Below are positions 1 to 7,931 of a stretch of 11,396 bases of DNA, one piece after another. The notes beneath the pieces were generated by a model. The model was not told the origin of the DNA, made no database searches, and saw only the letters and a list, made by a program, of their open reading frames with translations. The DNA is from an uncultured Vogesella sp. Lineage in GTDB: Bacteria; Pseudomonadota; Gammaproteobacteria; Burkholderiales; Chromobacteriaceae. Position 1 is the first letter of the stretch. The number at the start of each line of letters is the position of its first letter. Made by a program: the position numbers and the translations under genes. The stretch spans positions 1 to 11,396 of the forward strand of contig CAMLGD010000097.1 of NCBI GenBank assembly GCA_946479405.1, read 5' to 3'.

Positions 1-22
1 CGGCGGTCATTTCATTGCTCAT
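1..22 (-). CDS. Start of a divergent gene, cut by the left edge (product unknown)
   Basis: On the minus strand an ATG at 22 opens a frame reading MSNEMTA before the window ends; a second in-frame ATG lies at 10. An AAGGCG Shine-Dalgarno-like stretch (minus strand 37 to 32) sits nine bases upstream of the ATG at 22, which favours that start. Only seven codons are visible, so the product cannot be recognised. Because it diverges from an inositol operon, a regulator such as an RpiR/IolR-type repressor or another iol gene is a natural guess. That guess rests on position only. Confidence 0.4.
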
Positions 23-79
23 TGTTGTTTTCGCCTTGTAGGTTGACGCTTACATCTTAAAACGAAAAGCAGCATATCG

Positions 80-131
80 AAAAAAAAATTCCAGAAATAA
101 ATTTCCAGTAGAAAATAAATACGAAAAAAAA
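80..131. other. AT-rich, A-tract intergenic DNA between divergent promoters
   Basis: Most of the 23-250 gap, especially about 50-140, is very AT-rich compared with the GC-rich genes around it. A run of nine A's (80-88) and a run of eight A's (124-131) have centres about 43 bp apart, close to four helical turns, with shorter A-runs at 59-62, 65-68, 94-97 and 112-115. Such phased A-tracts commonly bend DNA and can bind nucleoid proteins or act as UP elements. The sequence pattern is seen directly; the function is inferred. Confidence 0.5.
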
Positions 132-143
132 TTTGCATTCCAG
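89..143 (+). repeat. Three TTCCAG direct repeats upstream of iolC
   Basis: TTCCAG occurs at 89-94, 103-108 and 138-143, each preceded by A or T. The first two are followed by near-identical AT-rich stretches (GAAATAAAT at 94-102 and GAAAATAAAT at 111-120). The repeats fall in the divergent intergenic region and could be operator half-sites, but no specific regulator can be assigned from them alone. Confidence 0.45.
93..106. promoter_or_regulatory. Candidate IolR-type operator
   Basis: The stretch AGAA-N6-TTCC at 93-106 differs at one base from the GGAA-N6-TTCC palindrome that I recall being described for the RpiR-family inositol repressor IolR of Sinorhizobium meliloti. Its inner arms GAAAT and ATTTC (94-98 and 101-105) are exactly complementary around two A's. 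The location between a divergent gene and iolC suits an operator. No regulator gene is visible, so the assignment is an inference. Confidence 0.35.
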
Positions 144-161
144 TTCGGGCAGCAGTAATCT
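133..161 (+). promoter_or_regulatory. Weak candidate sigma-70 promoter for the iol operon
   Basis: TTGCAT (133-138) and TAATCT (156-161) are separated by exactly 17 bases and precede iolC by about 90 bases. Each hexamer matches its consensus at only three of six positions, so this is the best visible candidate rather than a confident call. It overlaps the third TTCCAG repeat. Confidence 0.22.
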
Positions 162-250
162 TGTTTCAACACGGTAGCCAGTTGCCCCCACCGCTGCGCA
201 ACACAGCGCGGCAGGCGTTCTGGCCATCTGCAACCAACGGAATGGACATC

Positions 251-2191
251 ATGCAAAACCAGACAACCTTTGCTCCCGACCGTAGCTTCGACGTGATCTG
301 CCTGGGCCGCCTGGCGGTGGATCTGTATGCCCGCCAGTTGGGGGCGCGTCTGGAAGATGCGAGCAGCTTTGCCAAATACCTTGGTGGTTCCTCCGCCAAC
401 ATCGCCTTCGGCACCGCGCGTCTGGGGCTGAAATCGGCAATGCTGTCCCGTGTCGGCGACGAGCAGATGGGGCGCTTCCTGCTGGAAGCGCTGCAGAAGG
501 AAGGTTGCGATGTCAGCCAGGTGAAGACTGATGCGGAGCGCCTGACCGGCATGGTGCTGCTGGGTATCAAGGACCGCGATACCTTTCCGCTCTTGTTCTA
601 CCGCGAGAACTGCGCCGACATGGCGCTGTGCGAAGACGACATCGACGAAGCCTTCATCGCCAGCAGCAAGAGCCTGCTGATCACCGGCACCCACCTGTCC
701 ACTGCCAAGGTCAATGCCGCCAGCCGCAAGGCGCTGGGCTTTGCCCGCCAGCACAATGTGCGCACCGTGCTGGACATCGACTACCGTCCGGTGCTGTGGG
801 GCCTGACCGGCCGCGGCGATGGCGAGCAGCGTTTCATCGCCGACGATGCCGTCAGCGCGCATCTGCAATCGGTACTGCCGCTGTTCGACCTGATCGTCGG
901 CACCGAAGAAGAATTCCTGATCGCCGGTGGCAAGCCGGCGCTGCTGGACTGCCTGCAGGTGGTGCGCGAGCTGGCGCCGCAGGCGGTGCTGGTGGTCAAG
1001 CGCGGCCCGCTGGGCTGCGCGGTGATCGACGGCGCAGTGCCGGCCGACATCGATGACGCCTTCACCGTGCAGGGCGCGCAGGTGGAAGTGATGAACGTGC
1101 TGGGCGCTGGCGATGCCTTCCTGTCTGGCTTCCTGTCGGTATGGCTGCGCGGCGGCAATTACGCCGATGCCTGCCGCACGGCCAATGCCTGCGGTGCGCT
1201 GGTGGTATCGCGTCACGGCTGCTCGGTGGCGATGCCAACCCAGGCCGAGCTGGATTACTTCCTCGGCCTGGCGGTGACGCCGCTGCGTCCGGGCGAAGAT
1301 GCCACCCTGACCCGCTTGCATCGCGTCAGCGTCAAGCGCCCGCACTGGGACAATCTGTGCGTGTTCGCCTTCGACCATCGCAACCAGTTCTTTGAGCTGG
1401 CACGCAAGAACGGGGTACCGGAAGGCCGCATCACCCATCTGAAAGAACTGCTGGTGCAAGCGGTGGGGCAGACCGAAGAAGCCAATGGCCTGCAGGGTCG
1501 CGTCGGCATCCTGGTGGATGACCGCTACGGCGAGGATGCCATGTACGCCGCCACCGGCCGCGGCTGGTGGATTGGCCGCCCGATCGAGCTGCCGGGTTCC
1601 AACCCGCTGGAATTCGACCATGGCCGCGCGTTGGCCGCACGGCTGGAAATCTGGCCGCAGGAACACATCATCAAGTGCCTGGTGCAGTATCACCCGGACG
1701 ACGAAGTCGGCAACCGCCTGGAGCAGGAAGCGCAGGTGCGCGCGGTGTACGAAATGGCGCGCATGAGCGGCCACGAGTTGCTGCTGGAAGTGATTCCGTC
1801 CAAGAAGCTGCCGCAACAGCCGGACACCGTGCTGCGCGCACTGAAGCGTTTCTACAACCTGGGCATCTACCCGGAATGGTGGAAGCTGGAGTCGATGAGC
1901 GCCGAGCAGTGGGAGCAGGTCGATCAGCTGCTGGAACAGCGCGACCCGTACTGCCGTGGCGTGGTGCTGCTGGGGCTGAATGCGCCGGTCAGCGAACTGC
2001 GCAAGGGCTTCGAGCAGGCACGCAACAGCCGCAGCTGCCGTGGCTTCATGGTTGGCCGCACGCTGTTCCAGGAACCGTCGCAGCGCTGGCTGGCCGGCGA
2101 GATCGACGATGCCGGCCTGATCGCCGCCGCCCGTCACAATTTTGAAACCCTGATCGACATCTGGCAGGCGCAGCGCCGTCAGAGTCTGTAA
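251..2191 (+). CDS. iolC: 5-dehydro-2-deoxygluconokinase fused to a C-terminal DUF2090 domain
   Basis: This 646-residue protein joins two domains. The first (about 10-340) is a PfkB/ribokinase-type sugar kinase, with the substrate-side motif GGSSANIAFG at 45-54 and the phosphate-binding motif GAGD whose catalytic Asp is D288. In inositol catabolism IolC phosphorylates 2-deoxy-5-keto-D-gluconate with ATP in the cytoplasm. The second domain (about 350-646, starting near RPHWDNLCVFAFDHRNQF) matches the DUF2090 type, an aldolase-like TIM-barrel family fused to many proteobacterial IolC proteins. It may perform the following aldolase (IolJ) step, which is an inference. The open frame extends upstream to a TTG at 161, but ATG 251 (alternative ATG 242) fits the usual family N-terminus and has GGA at 239-241. 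It is first gene of iolC-E-B-A; iolE follows 56 bases later. Confidence 0.93.
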   Translation: MQNQTTFAPDRSFDVICLGRLAVDLYARQLGARLEDASSFAKYLGGSSANIAFGTARLGLKSAMLSRVGDEQMGRFLLEALQKEGCDVSQVKTDAERLTGMVLLGIKDRDTFPLLFYRENCADMALCEDDIDEAFIASSKSLLITGTHLSTAKVNAASRKALGFARQHNVRTVLDIDYRPVLWGLTGRGDGEQRFIADDAVSAHLQSVLPLFDLIVGTEEEFLIAGGKPALLDCLQVVRELAPQAVLVVKRGPLGCAVIDGAVPADIDDAFTVQGAQVEVMNVLGAGDAFLSGFLSVWLRGGNYADACRTANACGALVVSRHGCSVAMPTQAELDYFLGLAVTPLRPGEDATLTRLHRVSVKRPHWDNLCVFAFDHRNQFFELARKNGVPEGRITHLKELLVQAVGQTEEANGLQGRVGILVDDRYGEDAMYAATGRGWWIGRPIELPGSNPLEFDHGRALAARLEIWPQEHIIKCLVQYHPDDEVGNRLEQEAQVRAVYEMARMSGHELLLEVIPSKKLPQQPDTVLRALKRFYNLGIYPEWWKLESMSAEQWEQVDQLLEQRDPYCRGVVLLGLNAPVSELRKGFEQARNSRSCRGFMVGRTLFQEPSQRWLAGEIDDAGLIAAARHNFETLIDIWQAQRRQSL

Positions 2192-2247
2192 GCAATCCGA
2201 AGCCTTGCCCTGACTTTTCACAGCATAAACAACAGACGGACAACACT

Positions 2248-3147
2248 ATGACTTCCACTTTCAAGGTAAAGATCGGCATCAACCCGATTTCCTGGTGCAA
2301 CGATGACCTGCCGTCGCTGGGCGGTGAAACCACGCTGGATACCATCCTGCGCGAAGGTAGCGAGATCGGTTATCAGGGCTTCGAGCTGGGCAACAAGTTT
2401 CCGCGTACCGCGCCGGAGCTGAAGGCGGTGCTGGCCCCGTACGGGGTGGAATGTGTGTCCGGCTGGTATTCCGGCTTCCTGGCCGAGCGTTCGGTGGAAG
2501 AGGAAATCGCCAGCGTGGAAAACCATCTGCGCCTGCTGGTGGAAAGTGGCTGCCAGGTGATGGTGTACGGCGAAGTGGCCGGCTCCATCCAGGGCCAGAT
2601 CGACACCCCGCTGTACAAGCGGCCAACCTTTACCAGCGAGGAAGCCTGGCAGCAGTACGCCGACAAGCTGAACCGCTTCGGCCGTCATCTGCAGTCGCGC
2701 GGCATCAAGCTGGCTTACCACCACCACATGGGCGCCTACGTCGAGCATCCGTCCGATCTGGACAAGCTGATGGCGCTGACCGGGCCGGAAGTGGGCCTGC
2801 TGTTCGATGCCGGCCACATGTTCTTTGCCGGTGGCGACCCGCTGACCGAGCTGAACAAGCACATCGACCGCGTGGTGCACGTGCATTGCAAGGATGTACG
2901 CGCCGAAGTGACCCGCCGCGCGCGCAACGGCAACTGGAGCTTCCTGCAATCGGTACTCAACGGCGCCTTTACCGTGCCGGGCGATGGCGACATCCAGTTC
3001 GGCCCGATCCTGGCGCGACTGGCACAGCATGGCTATCAGGGCTGGCTGGTGGTGGAAGCGGAGCAGGATCCGACTATCGCCCCGAGCTACGAATACGCGC
3101 AAAAAGGCTTCAATACCCTGTCCGGGCTGGTTGCCGGCCTGTCCTGA
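2248..3147 (+). CDS. iolE: Myo-inosose-2 dehydratase (2-keto-myo-inositol dehydratase)
   Basis: A 299-residue protein of the xylose-isomerase-like TIM-barrel family, at the normal length for IolE. It removes water from 2-keto-myo-inositol (scyllo-inosose) to give the diketone later opened by IolD. Visible family motifs include ISWCNDD near the N-terminus, E109 in GEVAG, YHHHMG at 157-162, FDAGH with D187 and H190, HVHCKD with H211 and H213, and VVEAEQD with E270 and E272. These acidic and histidine residues sit where this fold binds its divalent metal. GGA at 2238-2240 lies seven bases before the ATG. The iolB start follows 11 bases after the stop, so translation is probably coupled within one operon. 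Confidence 0.95.
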   Translation: MTSTFKVKIGINPISWCNDDLPSLGGETTLDTILREGSEIGYQGFELGNKFPRTAPELKAVLAPYGVECVSGWYSGFLAERSVEEEIASVENHLRLLVESGCQVMVYGEVAGSIQGQIDTPLYKRPTFTSEEAWQQYADKLNRFGRHLQSRGIKLAYHHHMGAYVEHPSDLDKLMALTGPEVGLLFDAGHMFFAGGDPLTELNKHIDRVVHVHCKDVRAEVTRRARNGNWSFLQSVLNGAFTVPGDGDIQFGPILARLAQHGYQGWLVVEAEQDPTIAPSYEYAQKGFNTLSGLVAGLS

Positions 3148-3158
3148 GGAGAGAAGGC

Positions 3159-3956
3159 ATGAATTTGCTGGTTAAGGCTGATCAAGCAGGCAAGCCGCTG
3201 GTGGACGTGACCCCGGCGTCGGCAGGCTGGACCCATGTCGGTTTTCGCGCCGTCAAGTTGGCCACACAGGAACGCGAAGTGTGGCAGCAGCCGGGCCGCG
3301 AGTGCTGTGTGGTGATTCTGGCCGGCAAGGCCAGCGTCAAGGTGGGCGAGCAGGAGTGGACCCATCTGGGCGAGCGCCAGAGCGTGTTCGACGACATGGC
3401 GCCGTATGCGGTGTATGCGCCGCCGGGCGTGGCGGTGGAAGTCACCGCCGAGAGCAATGCCGAGGTGGCGTTCTGCTCGGCGCCGTCCAGCGGTAGCTAT
3501 CCGGCACGGCTGATCACCCCGGACAGCATGCAGCGCAGCGTGCGCGGCAAGGAAGCCAACACCCGCTACGTGACCGACATCCTGCCGCAGACCGCGCCGG
3601 CCGACGGCCTGCTGGTGGTGGAAGTGCGCACCCCGTCCGGCCACTCGTCCAGCTACCCGCCGCACAAGCACGACCGCGACGCGCTGCCGGAAGAGAGCGT
3701 GCTGGAGGAAACCTACTACCACCGCCTTAACCCGGCGCAGGGCTTTGCCTTCCAGCGCGTGTACACCGATGACCGCCGCATCGATCAATCGATGGCAGTG
3801 GAAGACCACGACGTGGTGATGGTGCCGGAAGGCTACCACCCGGTGTCCGTGCCCTATGGCTACGAATCCTACTACCTCAACGTGATGGCCGGCCCGAAGC
3901 GCGAATGGTGCTTCAAGAACGACCCGGCGCACGAGTGGATCATCGCCAAGCCGTAA
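3159..3956 (+). CDS. iolB: 5-deoxy-glucuronate isomerase
   Basis: A 265-residue protein of the KduI/IolB double-cupin family. It isomerises 5-deoxy-D-glucuronate to 2-deoxy-5-keto-D-gluconate, the IolC substrate. The C-terminal cupin shows the expected metal-binding set: HKHD (H169, H171), LEETYYH (E183/E184) and GYHPVS (H227), followed by the family signature [14 protein letters not shown]. The frame stays open upstream inside iolE to 2451, but ATG 3159 is correct. It has a strong GAGGAGA ribosome site that overlaps the iolE stop, and the following MNLLVKA start is IolB-like. The stop at 3954-3956 is followed by 92 untranslated bases before iolA. Confidence 0.95.
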   Translation: MNLLVKADQAGKPLVDVTPASAGWTHVGFRAVKLATQEREVWQQPGRECCVVILAGKASVKVGEQEWTHLGERQSVFDDMAPYAVYAPPGVAVEVTAESNAEVAFCSAPSSGSYPARLITPDSMQRSVRGKEANTRYVTDILPQTAPADGLLVVEVRTPSGHSSSYPPHKHDRDALPEESVLEETYYHRLNPAQGFAFQRVYTDDRRIDQSMAVEDHDVVMVPEGYHPVSVPYGYESYYLNVMAGPKREWCFKNDPAHEWIIAKP

Positions 3957-3993
3957 CCGAACCCCCACGACCCCAGTACATGACTACAGGCAG

Positions 3994-4032
3994 ACCCGCG
4001 CGCGGGTTGCCGGGGCAGAGCATTGCCCGCAA
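3994..4032 (+). other. Two adjacent hairpins in the iolB-iolA gap
   Basis: A perfect 14-bp palindrome (ACCCGCG/CGCGGGT, 3994-4007) is followed at once by a second stem: TTGC (4007-4010) with GCAA (4029-4032) and GGGCA (4013-4017) with TGCCC (4024-4028), a two-base bulge and a six-base loop. No T-run follows, so they are not intrinsic terminators. They end just before the iolA ribosome site (AGAGGA, 4035-4040). They may affect mRNA stability or iolA expression; that is inference. Confidence 0.45.
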
Positions 4033-4048
4033 GCAGAGGACAACCGAC

Positions 4049-5545
<1,497 letters not shown>

Positions 5546-5580
5546 ACCTCACGCGACTCTCCCAAGGAGCTTGTGTTTAC

Positions 5581-5607
5581 GCCACCCCCAGCGGGGTGGC
5601 TTTTTTT
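5581..5607 (+). terminator. Intrinsic terminator of the iol operon
   Basis: An eight-base-pair perfect stem (GCCACCCC at 5581-5588 with GGGGTGGC at 5593-5600), a four-base loop and seven T's (5601-5607) form a textbook rho-independent terminator 35 bases after iolA. There is no A-run on the left side, so it appears to act only in the + direction. Confidence 0.93.
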
Positions 5608-5666
5608 ATGGCCACCGGCTGCCAATTGCATAATCGCATCGCAAAAAATGCCATTGAACTTGCTTG

Positions 5667-5800
5667 TTGACTGAAAAAACGGCCGAAGTTGGCTGGCTGT
5701 AACTCCTTGTCGCTTTTTCGTATCGACATTATCGGCAGATGTCGCCAAGGTGTCGCACCCCCGCAAGCGGGGTAATAGCGCACAATATGGAGAACAATAA
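5667..5800 (+). promoter_or_regulatory. lysP leader with promoter fragments, TGTCGC repeats and a small hairpin
   Basis: The gap between the iol terminator and lysP holds TTGACT (5667-5672), a good -35-like hexamer but without a good -10 at normal spacing, and CATTAT (5727-5732), a four-of-six -10-like hexamer. TGTCGC recurs at 5708-5713, 5740-5745 and 5751-5756. A hairpin CCCCG/CGGGG-type stem with a short loop lies at 5759-5772. The ribosome site GGAGA (5789-5793) is seven bases before the ATG. The true promoter cannot be fixed by eye, and no lysine-riboswitch pattern was recognised. Confidence 0.3.
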
Positions 5801-7270
5801 ATGAACACCTCTTACGGTGAAAACGGACTGCGGCGGGAGCTGAAAGCACGGCATTTGTCGATGATCGCCATCGGCGGTTCCATCGGCACCGGTTTGTTCC
5901 TGGCCTCTGGCGCCACCGTGGCCAGCGCCGGTCCCGGTACTGCGCTGCTGGCCTACGGCCTGATCGGGCTGATGGTGTATTTCCTGATGACCAGCCTGGG
6001 TGAAATGGCGGCCTACCTGCCGGTGTCCGGCTCGTTCCAGGTGTACGGCTCGCGCTTTGTCGATCCGGCCTTCGGCTTTGCATTGGGCTGGAACTACTGG
6101 TTCAGCTGGGCGGTGACGGTGGCGGTGGAGTTGGCCGCAGCGGCCATCATCATGGGCTACTGGTTTCCCGGGGTGCCGGGCATGGTGTGGAGCGCGGCCT
6201 TCCTCGGCATCGTGTTCCTGTTCAACTACATCTCGGTGAAGGGCTTTGGCGAGTCGGAATACTGGTTCTCGCTGCTGAAGGTCATCACCATCATCGCCTT
6301 TATCGTCACCGGCACGCTGATGATCTTCGGCATCATGCACGGCGACCGTCCGGCGGCATTCGAGCCGGGGCTGCAGGTGTTCGAAACCGGCGATGCGCCG
6401 TTTGTCGGTGGCCTGTCGGCATTCATCTCCGCTGCCATGGTGGTGGGCTTCTCCTTTATGGGTACCGAGCTGATCGGTGTGGCTGCCGGCGAATCCGCCG
6501 ACCCGGCCACCACCATCCCGCGCGCAGTGAAGCAGGTGTTCTGGCGCATTTTGATGTTTTACGTGCTGGCGATCCTGATCATCGGCCTGATCCTGCCGTA
6601 CAACGACCCGTCGCTGCTGAAGACCGGCATGGAAGACGTGGGTGCCAGTCCGTTCACGCTGGTGTTCAAGCGCGCCGGCTTTGCGCTGGCCGCCGGCATG
6701 ATGAACACGGTGATCCTGACTGCCATCCTGTCGGCCGGTAACTCCGGGCTGTATGCCTCCACCCGCATGCTGTACAACATGGCGCTTAACGGCATGGCGC
6801 CGCGCGGGCTGGGGCAGCTGTCGGCCGGCGGCGTGCCGCGCCGCGCGCTGATTGCCACCACCGTGGTGGCCTCGCTGTGCTTCCTCACCTCGCTGGTGGA
6901 CGAGAAGGGCGTGTACCTGTGGCTGCTCAACGCCTCCGGCATGACTGGCTTTATCGCCTGGCTGGGCATTGCGGTGTGCCACCTGCGCTTCCGCCGCGCC
7001 TATCTGCATCAGGGCGGCGAGCTGCACGCGCTGCCGTACCGTGCGCGCTGGTTCCCGCTGGGTCCGCTGCTGGCATTTGGCATCTGCATGGTGGTGATGC
7101 TGGGGCAGAACTACGGCGCGTTCAGCGGCGAGCACATCGACTGGATGGGGCTGTCCGCCACCTATATCGGCATCCCGCTGTTCCTGGTGCTGTGGCTGGG
7201 TTACAAGTGGCGCCATCGCACTCGCGTGGTGGCGTTGCACGAGGTGGATCTGGTCACCGGGCGCCTGTAA
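5801..7270 (+). CDS. lysP: Lysine-specific permease (APC superfamily)
   Basis: A 489-residue integral membrane transporter, the same length as E. coli LysP and closely similar along its length as I remember that sequence (LRRELKARHL at 10-19, GGSIGTGLF at 25-33, FGFALGWNYW, GFGESEYWFSL, GTELIGVAAGES at 221-232, VYLWLLNASGMTGFIAWLGI). It should import L-lysine across the inner membrane with protons and is expected to have twelve membrane helices. E223 and E231 correspond to acidic residues reported as important in E. coli LysP (E222, E230). It stands between two terminators, so it is probably transcribed alone. No link to the inositol genes is apparent. Another basic-amino-acid substrate is possible, but the resemblance to LysP is strong. 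Confidence 0.87.
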   Translation: MNTSYGENGLRRELKARHLSMIAIGGSIGTGLFLASGATVASAGPGTALLAYGLIGLMVYFLMTSLGEMAAYLPVSGSFQVYGSRFVDPAFGFALGWNYWFSWAVTVAVELAAAAIIMGYWFPGVPGMVWSAAFLGIVFLFNYISVKGFGESEYWFSLLKVITIIAFIVTGTLMIFGIMHGDRPAAFEPGLQVFETGDAPFVGGLSAFISAAMVVGFSFMGTELIGVAAGESADPATTIPRAVKQVFWRILMFYVLAILIIGLILPYNDPSLLKTGMEDVGASPFTLVFKRAGFALAAGMMNTVILTAILSAGNSGLYASTRMLYNMALNGMAPRGLGQLSAGGVPRRALIATTVVASLCFLTSLVDEKGVYLWLLNASGMTGFIAWLGIAVCHLRFRRAYLHQGGELHALPYRARWFPLGPLLAFGICMVVMLGQNYGAFSGEHIDWMGLSATYIGIPLFLVLWLGYKWRHRTRVVALHEVDLVTGRL

Positions 7271-7296
7271 GCCTGCTTGTCGTTATCTGTCCGATG

Positions 7297-7325
7297 CGGC
7301 CAACCTTTCCCGGTTGGCCGTTTTT
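7297..7325 (+). terminator. Intrinsic terminator of lysP
   Basis: A nine-base-pair perfect stem (CGGCCAACC at 7297-7305 with GGTTGGCCG at 7312-7320), a six-base loop and five T's (7321-7325) lie 27 bases after the lysP stop. This is a strong rho-independent terminator separating lysP from the signalling cluster. Confidence 0.93.
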
Positions 7326-7329
7326 GCTA

Positions 7330-7345
7330 TGGCATAGCCGCTGCC
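7330..7345 (+). promoter_or_regulatory. Candidate sigma-54 promoter 1 upstream of the fecR-domain gene
   Basis: TGGCAT at 7330-7335 and CTGC at 7341-7344 place the GG and GC dinucleotides exactly 12 bases apart, as in the -24/-12 element TGGCAC-N5-TTGC. Two T's of the -12 box are reduced to one. The same bases form an inverted repeat TGGCA-N7-TGCCA (7330-7346), so an operator is the alternative reading. Start of transcription would be near 7356. Confidence 0.25.
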
Positions 7346-7402
7346 AGATTTAAATGATGCTTTCTCAGCATGCCCGCATAAACTGAGGAGTGGCTGCCGG
7401 CG

Positions 7403-7418
7403 TGGCACAGTCGCCGCG
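7403..7418 (+). promoter_or_regulatory. Candidate sigma-54 promoter 2 upstream of the fecR-domain gene
   Basis: TGGCAC at 7403-7408 is a perfect -24 core and is followed by CCGC (7414-7417) with the GG-to-GC distance of 12 bases. The -12 box lacks both T's of TTGC, which weakens the call in GC-rich DNA. The start of transcription would be near 7429, about 30 bases before the gene. Confidence 0.22.
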
Positions 7419-7457
7419 CGAGGCCGATTTTCGGGGGTAGTGGGCAAGGGGGCGGAA

Positions 7458-7928
7458 ATGATGCGAATAACACGAGGCGGTTGGTTACGCGCCTATCTGG
7501 GCGGCTTGTGCCTGCTGCTGTGCCAGCCGCTGCTGGCAGAAACAGTGGGCATCGGCACCATCAAGACCATCAGCGGCGAGGTGCAGGTCACGCGCAACGC
7601 GACAACGCTGACGCCGATTCCCGGTTTTGAACTGCAGGAGCAGGACGTGGTGCGCACCGGTGCCGGCAGCGCGGTGGGCATCGTGATGCGCGATCAGAGC
7701 ATTCTGTCCGCCGGCGCCTCGTCGGTGCTGCGGCTGGACAAGTTCAGCTTCGATAACAAGACCCAGACCGGCGCCATGCAGACCACCCTGAAAAAGGGCC
7801 GGCTGTCGGCTATTTCCGGTGCCATTGTCAAGCACTCGCCCGAAGCGGTGCAGTTCAAGACCTCCACCATGACGCTGGGCGTGCGTGGCACGGAGTTCAT
7901 CATCGAAGCTGAAGACCGGGGGGACTAA
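7458..7928 (+). CDS. Secreted FecR-domain protein
   Basis: A 156-residue protein with a likely Sec signal peptide: basic residues R3, R6 and R11, a hydrophobic core rich in Leu and Cys, and a probable cleavage after LLA (about residue 27). The mature part is almost entirely one FecR-type domain (VGTIKTISGEVQVTRN, then LQEQDVVRTGAGSAVGIVMRDQS and ending GVRGTEFIIEA). FecR domains are periplasmic beta-rich modules, first known from iron-citrate signalling. Here the anti-sigma membrane part is missing, so it is probably a free periplasmic or surface protein. AGGGGG at 7447-7452 supports ATG 7458 or ATG 7461; a GTG at 7440 is less likely. The ompA-like gene starts three bases after its stop and a CHASE2 gene follows, suggesting it partners that sensor. 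Function unknown in detail. Confidence 0.85.
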   Translation: MMRITRGGWLRAYLGGLCLLLCQPLLAETVGIGTIKTISGEVQVTRNATTLTPIPGFELQEQDVVRTGAGSAVGIVMRDQSILSAGASSVLRLDKFSFDNKTQTGAMQTTLKKGRLSAISGAIVKHSPEAVQFKTSTMTLGVRGTEFIIEAEDRGD

Positions 7929-7931
7929 GCC

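Noticed and set aside
161..250. Upstream TTG start for iolC
   Set aside because: The extra 30 residues are unlike the IolC family N-terminus, no ribosome site precedes the TTG, and the region overlaps the candidate promoter.
50..2221. Very long minus-strand open frame opposite iolC
   Set aside because: Its translation is low-complexity (rich in Gln, His, Ala and Arg) and follows the GC-biased third positions of iolC. No domain is recognisable and the iolC product is unmistakable.
5608..5800. Lysine riboswitch ahead of lysP
   Set aside because: The leader is long enough, but I could not recognise the conserved lysine-aptamer segments or an expression-platform terminator. A covariance-model search would settle it.
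5729..7240. Long minus-strand open frame opposite lysP
   Set aside because: It has a His/Gln/Arg-rich composition typical of antisense shadows and no recognisable family, whereas the + strand encodes a full LysP.
7351..7381. Flagellar sigma-28 promoter before the FecR gene
   Set aside because: TAAA at 7351 and a GCCGATAA-like stretch near 7374 are 19 rather than 15 bases apart, and the second box has only five of eight matches.
7509..7526. Lipobox in the FecR-domain signal peptide
   Set aside because: Two cysteines occur in the hydrophobic core, but the residues before them (LGGLC and LLLC) do not fit well: one is too early in the core and the other lacks a small residue before Cys. Cleavage after LLA is a better reading.
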